From the NCBI GenBank assembly GCA_963816795.1, contig CAWFLT010000011.1, forward strand, positions 204,804-268,803: 64,000 nucleotides of DNA, given 5' to 3'. The position numbers and the translations under genes were made by a program. The notes under the pieces are model-generated. The model was not told the DNA's origin. It saw nothing but the letters and a program-made list of their open reading frames with translations, and did no database searches. Shown one piece after another: positions 58,315-64,000 of the stretch (its first letter is position 1; each line of letters starts with the position of its first letter). Origin of the DNA: CAWFLT01 sp963816795. GTDB lineage: Bacteria; Acidobacteriota; Vicinamibacteria; Vicinamibacterales; SCN-69-37.

Positions 58315-59319
58315 ATGAGATCGGCCACGGTCCTCGCGGCACTGGCGACGACCGCGACACTCGCGGCCCAACAGCCCCAGCAACCACCGGTCTTCCGGAC
58401 GACCACCGAAACGGTGGCGGTCCCGACGACGGTCTTCGACCGTTACGGCGAGCTGATCACGACACTGACGCGCGACGACTTCAAGGTCTTCGACGAAGGA
58501 CACCGCCAGCCGATCACCAACTTCACCAGCGGTCTGCAGTCGATCTCGGCGGCCGTCCTCGTGGACACCAGCGCCAGCATGACGCCGGTGCTCGAGCGGG
58601 CGCGCGTGGCCGCCGAGCAGTTCATCATCAGGTTGCGTCCGGGCGATCGCGCCACCGTCGGCACCTTCAACGACAAGGTCGTCATCAGTCCGAATTTCAC
58701 CGGCGACCGCGACGTCCTGCTTCGCACGCTGCGGGAGAACCATCGGTTCGCCAATCCGACGCGCCTGTTCGATGCCGTGGACGAAGCGATGACGCTGCTC
58801 GAGCCGCTCGGAGGACGCCGCGTGGTCGTCGTGCTCACCGACGGCTGCGACACGGGCAGCCGCACCGGCTGGGACACGTTCCGCCGGCGCTTCATGTCCG
58901 AAGAACTGATGCTGTACATCGTCCAGTTCCGCCCGCGCCTGAATCCAGGCAAGCCGCGGCAAGGCCGGCTGACCGGCTGCGAGGTGCACTTCGACTGGGA
59001 AGTGAAGACCGGGATCCCGATCAAGGAGTTCTTCACGATCGACGACCCGCGCATGGTCCTCACCGCCGCGCAGATGCTCGATCGGATGTCAGGCGAAACC
59101 GGCGGCGGCCGCGTGATGCTGCTCGAAGATGACGATCTCGGCGCCACGTTCACGCGCATTTCGGACGAGTTGCACTACCTCTACCTGCTGGGCTTCGTTC
59201 CCGAGAAGCGCGACGGCAAGACGCACGAACTGACGGTCACGCTCGCAGACAAGACGATGCGGGTTCGCGCGCGGCGGAGCTACCTGGCCCCGCTCGACCC
59301 GGCGGCCGGGAAGAAATGA
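58315..59319 (+). CDS. VWFA-domain protein of the acidobacterial type
   Basis: A 334-residue exported protein. A signal-like head (ATVLAALATTATLAA) is followed by VAVPTTVFDRYGELITTLTRDDF and KVFDEGHRQPITNF, the usual start of acidobacterial VWFA proteins. The A-domain has the metal (MIDAS) motif VDTSASM and VVVVLTDGCDTGS. The C-terminal LYLLGFVPEKRDGKTHELTV is also typical. Its role is unknown. GAAAGG about 9 nt before the ATG supports the start. Confidence 0.85.
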   Translation: MRSATVLAALATTATLAAQQPQQPPVFRTTTETVAVPTTVFDRYGELITTLTRDDFKVFDEGHRQPITNFTSGLQSISAAVLVDTSASMTPVLERARVAAEQFIIRLRPGDRATVGTFNDKVVISPNFTGDRDVLLRTLRENHRFANPTRLFDAVDEAMTLLEPLGGRRVVVVLTDGCDTGSRTGWDTFRRRFMSEELMLYIVQFRPRLNPGKPRQGRLTGCEVHFDWEVKTGIPIKEFFTIDDPRMVLTAAQMLDRMSGETGGGRVMLLEDDDLGATFTRISDELHYLYLLGFVPEKRDGKTHELTVTLADKTMRVRARRSYLAPLDPAAGKK

Positions 59320-59352
59320 CGTCGCGTTGTTGATATGATTTCGGTCCGGACC

Positions 59353-59426
59353 GCGGGCTTCGTACAATGGTAGTACAGAGGCTTCCCAAGCCTCGGACAC
59401 GGGTTCGATTCCCGTAGCCCGCTCCA
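59353..59426 (+). tRNA. tRNA-Gly (anticodon CCC)
   Basis: The acceptor stem GCGGGCT / AGCCCGC, T-loop GGTTCGATTCC and anticodon loop TTCCCAA fold into a clover leaf. The anticodon is CCC. The CCA end is encoded. Its 3' end is duplicated at 62940-62964, marking it as the attachment site of the island that follows. Confidence 0.96.
59402..59426 (+). other. attL: 3' end of tRNA-Gly
   Basis: These 25 bp (GGTTCGATTCCCGTAGC through CCA) are repeated exactly at 62940-62964 in the same orientation. A tyrosine recombinase gene starts 9 bp further on. Confidence 0.85.
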
Positions 59427-59434
59427 CCTAACTC

Positions 59435-60193
59435 CTAGACACTGTTCGACTTAGCGATTTCACGATCTTCCGTCTCCACTATTTCTCCACGCGCGGACAC
59501 AAAATCCTCCGCCTCGAGCAGCCGAATCGCGCCATCGAGCGCCGCGGGACTGAGGTGCATGTACCGCTGCGTCGTGCCGAGATCCTGATGCCCCGCGAGC
59601 TCCTGGATCGCGCGCGCGGGAGCGCCGCGCATCGCGAGGTGCGAGCAGAAGGTGTGACGCAAACGGTGGATGCCGCTCGTGCCACTCCTGGTAATCCGTG
59701 CGCGTCTGACCGCCCGCTGGACATGGTCGCGCGCGACGTCCCAGGTGAGCGGCGATCCGTCGCCGTCACTTGGTCCGAGCACGCGCGGCGATCGCAAGTG
59801 TCGATGATCGCGGAGCGCCTCGACCAAACGGCGCGTCAGCGGCACGTACCGAACCCGTCCGCCTTTGGTCGCCGTCACGTGCCCGCGCCACGTCGAGCGT
59901 TGCACCGTCAGTTGCCGCTTCACCAGGTCCACATCGCCCCATTCCAAGGCGATCATCTCGCCACATCGAAGTCCCGCATCCCCGCCCAAGAGCACGATCA
60001 GAGACGTGGTGCGGCTGAGCCCGGCGGCGGCTTCCCTCAGTCGTCCGTATTCGTCGACGTCATAGAACCCCATCGAGGTCTTCGGGACTTTGAGTAATCG
60101 GATCGCGCACGGCATCCGGTCAATCACCTTCCCGAAGAGATAGAGGCATTCAGGGCACTTGGGAGATGACGGCAATCGCGCGCTTGGCCGCAT
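59435..60193 (-). pseudogene. Tyrosine recombinase/integrase, N-terminally truncated
   Basis: The catalytic domain is complete: Arg in AGLRCGEMIALEWGDVD, HxxR in IHRLRHTFCSHLA, His in LAGHQDLGTTQRY and the nucleophile Tyr in QRYMHLS. The usual N-terminal arm-binding and core-binding domains (about 150 residues) are missing. Family similarity begins near VIDRMPCAIRLLKVPKT; the first 20 or so residues overlap the end of the HEAT gene in another frame. A deletion junction at about 60125-60150 is inferred. Its place beside attL shows it once integrated this island. Confidence 0.85.
59470..59491. repeat. 22-bp direct repeat within the island, left copy
   Basis: The sequence beginning CCGTCTCCACTATTTC is repeated exactly at 62788-62809. 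Here it encodes the RGEIVET part of the recombinase C terminus. Confidence 0.75.
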
Positions 60194-61205
60194 CGGCGAC
60201 CGTTGTTCGATCTCCGAAATTGGACCTCCTGTTGTCCTGCAGCAGTTGTCGGAGCCTTGGCAACGCCTCGCGAGCCTTCAACCGTTCGAGGGCGCCGATC
60301 GCCAGCACCCGTAGCGAAGGATCGTCTCGATCTGTCTGCGCGACAAGAGGTCCAATCGCACGACGGTCCCCGATTTCAGCGAGCGACCACGGCACGATGT
60401 AGTCCACGTCTTGGTCATTCAGCAAGGGGATGAGCAGGTCGACGCCGCGTGGGTCCTTCAAGTCTCCGAGCAGATGCGCTGCGTAGTAGCGATCCGCACG
60501 AATCTGCGCCTGGACCGTCCAGTTGCCGACAGGGATCCCCTGACCAGAGGAGCGCGGGGAGCGATCCGCGAGTATCGCTGCGATGGTCTCGAATCCGCGC
60601 GGATCACCCAGCCGTCCGAGAACGAAGGCGACATTGCCGCGCAGGTGCCTGTCGTCATGCGTCAACCACACCTCGAGTTCAGCAATGGCACCGCGATTGT
60701 TGGCAGCAGCCAGCGCCTCGCCGATTTCAAACTGCCGCCAAAACACCTTCTCCATCTTGAAACGGTCGAGCAGATCCCTGGACGACAGCGCCTGCATCTC
60801 CTTGTCGGATGCAATGACGTGCAGCCACCCAGCTCTGACGCGCCCAATCCGCTCGGGCGGGTCGCCATCGCAATAGGTCCGGCCACAGTGTGGTGACTCC
60901 GAATAGATCCGGCTCAGTGTCAGCGAAACCTGCTGTTGCACCTTCCAGCGCTTGCGATCGCGTTCGGCATGCGGATCGTCGGAGAGCAGGGCCATCAGCA
61001 GTGGCACGACAGCTTTGCCATGGCGGGCCACAATGGCCACCTCGGGGATAGCCGGTGGCGGCTGCGATGGCCACGTTCCCGCCAGGCTCTCGGCAGCTCG
61101 TACGAGCCGGTCCACGTCCGACTGCATGGTGCTCGCGGTCTGCGCTGCCTCCGTCTGGAGTGCCGGCAGAAGCACAACAAGCAGGGCAATCAACATCATC
61201 GACAT
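60150..61205 (-). CDS. Secreted HEAT-repeat protein
   Basis: A 351-residue protein. The start MSMMLIALLVVLLPALQTEAAQ is a signal peptide; longer frames overlap the antitoxin. HEAT-like helix pairs include VVPLLMALLSDDPHA, HLRGNVAFVLGRLGDPRGFETI, YYAAHLLGDLKDPRGVDLLIPLLND and SLRVLAIGALERLKAREALPRLRQLL (key LGDxxAxxxL pattern). It is probably a protein-binding scaffold outside the cytoplasm. It begins 31 bp after the antitoxin, and its end overlaps the truncated recombinase. Cargo of the island; function unknown. Confidence 0.8.
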   Translation of the reverse strand: MSMMLIALLVVLLPALQTEAAQTASTMQSDVDRLVRAAESLAGTWPSQPPPAIPEVAIVARHGKAVVPLLMALLSDDPHAERDRKRWKVQQQVSLTLSRIYSESPHCGRTYCDGDPPERIGRVRAGWLHVIASDKEMQALSSRDLLDRFKMEKVFWRQFEIGEALAAANNRGAIAELEVWLTHDDRHLRGNVAFVLGRLGDPRGFETIAAILADRSPRSSGQGIPVGNWTVQAQIRADRYYAAHLLGDLKDPRGVDLLIPLLNDQDVDYIVPWSLAEIGDRRAIGPLVAQTDRDDPSLRVLAIGALERLKAREALPRLRQLLQDNRRSNFGDRTTVADAAKRAIAVISQVP

Positions 61206-61236
61206 AACGAATTTCTCGAAGGTCGCCCTTCTCGCT

Positions 61237-61524
61237 TCACCGAGCGGCCTCAGGTTCGAAGATGATCCGAAGGCGCGTGCGGGTCGCTTGAGCGAAGCGC
61301 TCCAACGCATCGGTCGACGGTCGTACTTTGCCACCTTCGATACGCGCGATGTAGGACTGTGAGGTCTTCATCTTCTTGGCAAGCTGCGATTGCGACAAGC
61401 CGGCTGCAGCCCGCGCCTCAATCAGCGCTCGCGCAAGGTCGAACTCCTCACCCAGGGCGTCGTACGCTGCCTTGTAGTCGGCGTCCTTTCTCCAGCGGCG
61501 ATGCAGATCGCTGATCTTCGTCAT
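61237..61524 (-). CDS. HigA-type antitoxin (XRE helix-turn-helix)
   Basis: A 95-residue DNA-binding antitoxin. The helix-turn-helix is LSQSQLAKKMKTSQSYIARIE, preceded by EFDLARALIEARAAAG (key AGLSQxxLA). It overlaps the toxin gene upstream by 4 bp (ATGA). The toxin-first order is the HigBA arrangement. It is predicted to neutralise the toxin and repress the shared promoter at the palindrome at 61858-61873. Confidence 0.88.
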   Translation of the reverse strand: MTKISDLHRRWRKDADYKAAYDALGEEFDLARALIEARAAAGLSQSQLAKKMKTSQSYIARIEGGKVRPSTDALERFAQATRTRLRIIFEPEAAR

Positions 61525-61847
61525 GGCTTCAGTTCCTTTGCCCTTTGCAGCGCGAGCTCGATCTCGGCTGGCGGAGTCTTCTCGGTCTTCTTGATGAAGG
61601 CTCTGAGGATCACGACACGCTGCTCTCTCGCCGTGACGTAGAGCGCGCGTGCGATGCCGGCTTTCCCCTTGAGCCGAATCTCCCAGAGCTGGCCGCGGAT
61701 GTGGCGGACGTGCGGTTCCTTCACGTTGAGCAGGCCCACGGATTCGATCAATTCGGAGATCCGGGTCAAGCGCGCACGCATGTCCGCCGGCAGTTCGGCC
61801 AACTCGGCGTCGACCGTCTCGTTTAAGGTCTCGACGGTCCACGCCAT
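61521..61847 (-). CDS. HigB/RelE-family toxin (Gp49-like, DUF891)
   Basis: A 108-residue toxin of the RelE/ParE superfamily, probably a ribosome-dependent mRNA interferase. PHVRHIRGQLWEIRLKGKAGIARALY and VVILRAFIKKTEKTPPAEIELA (key residues W-E-R-K-R-F-K-K-P) are diagnostic of the Gp49-like group. I use the second ATG (MAWTVETL): the first overlaps the -10 box, and the second falls where transcription should begin, so the mRNA is probably leaderless. Confidence 0.88.
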   Translation of the reverse strand: MAWTVETLNETVDAELAELPADMRARLTRISELIESVGLLNVKEPHVRHIRGQLWEIRLKGKAGIARALYVTAREQRVVILRAFIKKTEKTPPAEIELALQRAKELKP

Positions 61848-61854
61848 GGAAGTC

Positions 61855-61873
61855 ATTATACCAGATATGGTAT
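61855..61873 (-). promoter_or_regulatory. Toxin-antitoxin promoter and operator
   Basis: Minus strand: a perfect TATAAT -10 (61860-61855) overlaps the inverted repeat ATACCA-TATC-TGGTAT (61858-61873). The overlap of operator and -10 fits autorepression by the antitoxin. The -35 is weak (TTCGGC at 17 bp). Confidence 0.78.
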
Positions 61874-62064
61874 CGGCGCCGAAGCGCGGAAGCCGGTCAG
61901 GCCGCCGCCGCAACCCCTCAACCTGCCGCACCCAGCCGTCCAGCTGGTTCCAACTCGCGAAAATGCGGCTCCCTGACAATTGCTGATTGGGCTCCCGACG
62001 TCGACCCCGATCGACTGGCCATGATTCCTCGACCGGACGATGTGCGCCGCGGCCTCCATGAAGA

Positions 62065-62330
62065 AGTCACGTCGATTCCCACCATTGAAGATCTGGCGGG
62101 AAATGAGCCGCTGGTTGAGCGACCTGCGATCATGTCGTCGAATCCGCTTGTCCTCACGGACGGCGACGCGCCGGAACGGGCGAAGGGCGCCCTCGTGTCG
62201 GCCAATGTGTTTCCTCTGCAGGCGTGTCGGCTACCGTCGGCCGGGTGTTCACCTCGGACGAGGAGAGCAAAATTGCTGGAGCGCGTCGTGATCTTCAGCC
62301 ATCGCCTCATCAATTCGACAACTTGCTCCG
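62065..62330 (+). pseudogene. Remnant of an ADOP/MacB-type ABC permease
   Basis: Fragments in alternating frames line up with the periplasmic domain of acidobacterial ADOP permeases: LTDGDAPERAKGALVSANVF, then GVSATVGRVFTSDEE, then RVVIFSHRL. At least two frame changes occur in 200 bp, so this is decay, unlike the single indels elsewhere. Nothing else is seen between the toxin promoter and the small ORF that follows. Confidence 0.6.
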
Positions 62331-62528
62331 AAGACCATCGCGACCGGACGAGGCATCCGCGATCTGTCGCGATTGCGCCGCTTGTATGGCAAGGGCCGCT
62401 GGAGGAAGATGAAGGGCGCTGCCCGAATCCGTCTGAGAAATGGGCGGATTCGGTTGGCCGAACTGCACTGGTATGAGGCACATGGCATCGGCAAAAAAGA
62501 GTTCAAGCGCAAGCGCAACCTCGACTAG
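62292..62528 (+). pseudogene. Small conserved ORF (HWYEAHGIG family), no canonical start
   Basis: The open frame reads PKTIATGRGIRDLSRLRRLYG, then GRWRKMKGAARIRL, and ends LAELHWYEAHGIGKKEFKRK and a short tail. This basic small protein type is, from memory, widespread and unnamed. No ATG, GTG or TTG lies upstream in frame before a TGA at 62289-62291; the upstream codons come from the permease remnant. The 5' end has therefore been lost, or a rare start is used. It is 13 bp upstream of the next small gene. Confidence 0.6.
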
Positions 62529-62541
62529 ATCTCGGAGGCGA

Positions 62542-62772
62542 GTGGTCCGAAAGCGCAGCTTCGTCGTCTGCGTGCGCAACGACGGGTATGAGGCATCGCT
62601 CGAACGAAACAAGATCTATCCCATCGTTCCCGATTTGGACGCGGAGCGAGACGGTGATCTTCGGATCGTCGATGAAAGCGGCGAGGACTATCTTTTCTCG
62701 GCTGATCGCTTCGTCGCAATCGAGGTGCCGGCAGCGGTGAGGGCGTCTCTCCTCCGGGCCGCGCGGGCCTAA
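62542..62772 (+). CDS. Small conserved protein, partner of the HWYEAHGIG ORF
   Basis: A 76-residue protein from a GTG with GGAGG close upstream. It reads SFVVCVRNDGYEASLERNKIY, then RIVDESGEDYLFSADRFVAIEVP. It looks like a small beta-barrel fold (SH3-like). I recall such proteins encoded next to the preceding family; no function is known to me. Confidence 0.7.
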   Translation: MVRKRSFVVCVRNDGYEASLERNKIYPIVPDLDAERDGDLRIVDESGEDYLFSADRFVAIEVPAAVRASLLRAARA

Positions 62773-62787
62773 GACCCTTTGGGCCAA

Positions 62788-62809
62788 CCGTCTCCACTAT
62801 TTCTCCACG
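62788..62809. repeat. 22-bp direct repeat within the island, right copy
   Basis: Exact copy of 59470-59491. On the minus strand it again reads RGEIVET in an open frame, as if it were the end of a second recombinase gene. The 130 bp from here to attR hold no gene that I can see. Confidence 0.7.
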
Positions 62810-62939
62810 AACTCGGTGGATTCCGGGGGATTCGAGAGGACGCGAGTCGACTCGATCAGTGTCTGTAACTCCTTCGAACGCGGGCAGTTGTGACCACAAC
62901 CTGCGCCTCGTCAAGCAGTTACCGAAATGCCTTCACTCA

Positions 62940-62964
62940 GGTTCGATTCCCGTAGCCCGCTCCA
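62940..62964 (+). other. attR: duplicated tRNA-Gly 3' end
   Basis: Exact 25-bp copy of the tRNA 3' end (59402-59426), without the rest of a tRNA. It marks the right boundary of the island. The next 165 bp hold a possible short peptide (ending LRRDILRFLTAQ) that I cannot support as a gene. Confidence 0.85.
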
Positions 62965-63129
62965 GCCTTCGCTACGCGTGCTAACGACCGCGGGAGCTAC
63001 GGTCGGCAGGCCCCCCTTCGCTCACGCGCTGTCGCGCCGATCCGCTCACGCGCAGTTCATCTTCGAGACACCACAGGGCCCGCAGCTTCGACGCGACATT
63101 CTCCGGTTCCTGACGGCACAATAGGCCGC

Positions 63130-63540
63130 ATGTCGCGCTTCGATCGGCGTCGTCTGCTCGTCGCCCTGCTCTACCTCGGAGGGAGCTTCACCGTGACCGC
63201 CTTCCTCGCGATGTTGCTCCCCGTCGAGTGGATGGCGGCCGCGCATCGATGGCTCGGCCTCGGCGAGTTTCCGCAATCAGCGGTCACGGATTACCTGGCC
63301 CGATCGGTCGCGGCGCTGTACGGCTTCCACGGCGTCCTGCTCTGCATCGTCGCGCGCGATCCGCTGCGCTTCGCCCCAATTGTGCGTTACGTCGGCGTCA
63401 TGAACGTCGCCTTCGGCCTGATGCTCATCGCCATCGATGCGCAGGCCGGCCTGCCGGCGTGGTGGACGCTGGGCGAAGGGCCGCCCATCATCGCGTTCGG
63501 GGTCGTCGTGCTCCTGCTGAGCCGGCCCAGGGCGGGCTGA
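63130..63540 (+). CDS. Small integral membrane protein, unknown function
   Basis: A 136-residue protein with about four hydrophobic segments (LLVALLYLGGSFTVTAFLAMLL, VAALYGFHGVLLCIVA, VGVMNVAFGLMLIAI, IIAFGVVVLLL). The conserved-looking HRWLGLGEFPQSAVTDYLARS lies between the first two. No family name is recognised. It lies just outside the island. Confidence 0.75.
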   Translation: MSRFDRRRLLVALLYLGGSFTVTAFLAMLLPVEWMAAAHRWLGLGEFPQSAVTDYLARSVAALYGFHGVLLCIVARDPLRFAPIVRYVGVMNVAFGLMLIAIDAQAGLPAWWTLGEGPPIIAFGVVVLLLSRPRAG

Positions 63541-63609
63541 GCCGGGTCCGCCCGCTCTCCACGCAATTCCGCCGACTTCGTCTATCATCCATCTCGATCA
63601 GCTCTCGTG

Positions 63610-64000
63610 ATGGTCACGCGTTCAATGGAGCAGACCGCGACCGCAATCGGCTACACCTTTGTTTGTTACGCACGTCAGGACGAGGCGTTCGTGGTCACGG
63701 TCGCCGACGCGATGCGCAGTCGCGGTGTGGCCATATGGCTCGACCAATGGAGCATCCGGCCCGGTGCGGACTGAACAGGCCGTCGACGACGGCCTGAACG
63801 ACTGTGCGAACGTTTTGATTGTCCTTTCGCCCGCCGGCGTCGCCTCCGATGAAGTCGCCGGCGAACTGCGTGCGGCTCTCGACAGCCGCAAGCACATCAT
63901 TCCATTGCTGTACAAGCCCTGTGAGATTCCGCGGCAACTGCCATCATCTTCGCGTTCGCATTGACGGCATCGATCATGCGCCGCCACGCGTCCACGTACT
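63610..64000 (+). pseudogene. TIR-domain protein, frameshifted and cut by the window end
   Basis: The frame from ATG gives GYTFVCYARQDEAFVVTVAD and MRSRGVAIWLDQWSIRPGAD, the start of a TIR domain, and then stops (TGA at about 63772). The neighbouring frame continues with AVDDGLNDCANVLIVLSPAGVAS and ELRAALDSRKHIIPLLYKPC, which completes the fold. A two-base deletion in an expected GACTGGGAACAG stretch would explain the break. Another frame change seems to occur near 63940. TIR domains act as NAD-cleaving or scaffold modules; the effector part is outside the window. Confidence 0.72.

Larger units (their letters stand above)
59402..62964. mobile_element. Small genomic island integrated in tRNA-Gly(CCC)
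   Basis: About 3.5 kb bounded by the 25-bp tRNA-end direct repeat. Contents in order: truncated tyrosine recombinase next to the tRNA, HEAT-repeat secreted protein, HigA/HigB-type antitoxin and toxin, a decayed permease fragment, and two small conserved ORFs. Because the recombinase lacks its N-terminal half, the island is probably fixed or a deletion relic of a larger one. Confidence 0.82.

Noticed and set aside
61918..62481. 187-residue minus-strand frame in the island
   Set aside because: Composition is Ser/Arg-rich with no motif; the plus strand shows permease remnants and the HWYEAHGIG ORF.
62927..63124. 65-residue frame across attR
   Set aside because: Its start is made by the duplicated tRNA end; only the last 20 residues look protein-like. 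It may be a fragment, not a supported gene.

Overview
The window is a GC-rich chromosomal segment from a diderm bacterium, most likely an Acidobacteriota of the Vicinamibacteria type. The reasons are BamD, a VWFA protein of the acidobacterial kind, two ECF sigma/anti-sigma pairs, an S55 (SpoIVB-like) secreted protein, a remnant of an ADOP-type permease, and very long antisense open frames of the sort high GC produces. The placement is inference; there is no rRNA here. Genes are tightly packed, with many ATGA, GTGA or TGATG stop/start overlaps.

Layout. 1-13.2 kb: the end of ftsH, rho, a CoA-binding protein, a GlcD-like oxidase, an aminotransferase, coaD-rsmD-recG, two secreted proteins, an ECF sigma/anti-sigma pair, a frameshifted PfkB-family kinase, and divergent lexA. 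13.2-21.9 kb (+): DUF3467, nth, a small zincin, rsmA, RNase J, ftsK, an AMIN/Amidase_3 amidase and a small membrane protein. 21.9-36.1 kb (-): pepA, a JAMM protease, an acetoacetyl-CoA synthetase interrupted by a palindromic element, and a complete aromatic supra-operon in transcription order aroDE-trpE-trpG-trpD-trpC-trpF-trpB-trpA-chorismate mutase-aroF-tyrA. 36.4-47.2 kb: an S55 protein with a beta-propeller partner, a second ECF pair, a TPR protein, two peptide-type ABC permeases and a sigma-54 activator. 47.3-54.9 kb (+): aroC-def-fmt-rsmB-PASTA-rpe-thioesterase-epimerase-bamD. 54.9-59.3 kb: pgsA (-), a sugar-phosphate nucleotidyltransferase, a phosphomannomutase and a VWFA protein.

59.4-63.0 kb is a small genomic island inserted in the 3' end of tRNA-Gly(CCC). 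It is bounded by a 25-bp repeat of the tRNA end and carries a truncated tyrosine recombinase, a HEAT-repeat secreted protein, a HigB/HigA-type toxin-antitoxin pair, a degenerate permease fragment and two small conserved ORFs of unknown function. A membrane protein and a frameshifted TIR-domain gene follow and run off the end.

The most interesting signal is an unannotated transcription attenuator ahead of the aromatic operon: a promoter, a 31-codon leader peptide with a Trp-Ser-Tyr-Trp-Trp-Trp-Phe run, an antiterminator, and an intrinsic terminator just before the aroDE start. It can couple about 10 kb of shikimate, chorismate, Trp and Tyr genes to charged aromatic tRNAs.

A second general observation is that at least twelve otherwise good genes are broken by single frame changes, nearly all equal to one extra base. 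These look like assembly indels. They create false fusions (AroDE-TrpE, TrpD-TrpC and probably Nth-zincin). A third is a set of short-period, often inverted repeats at gene boundaries, plus a family of GC-rich palindromes.
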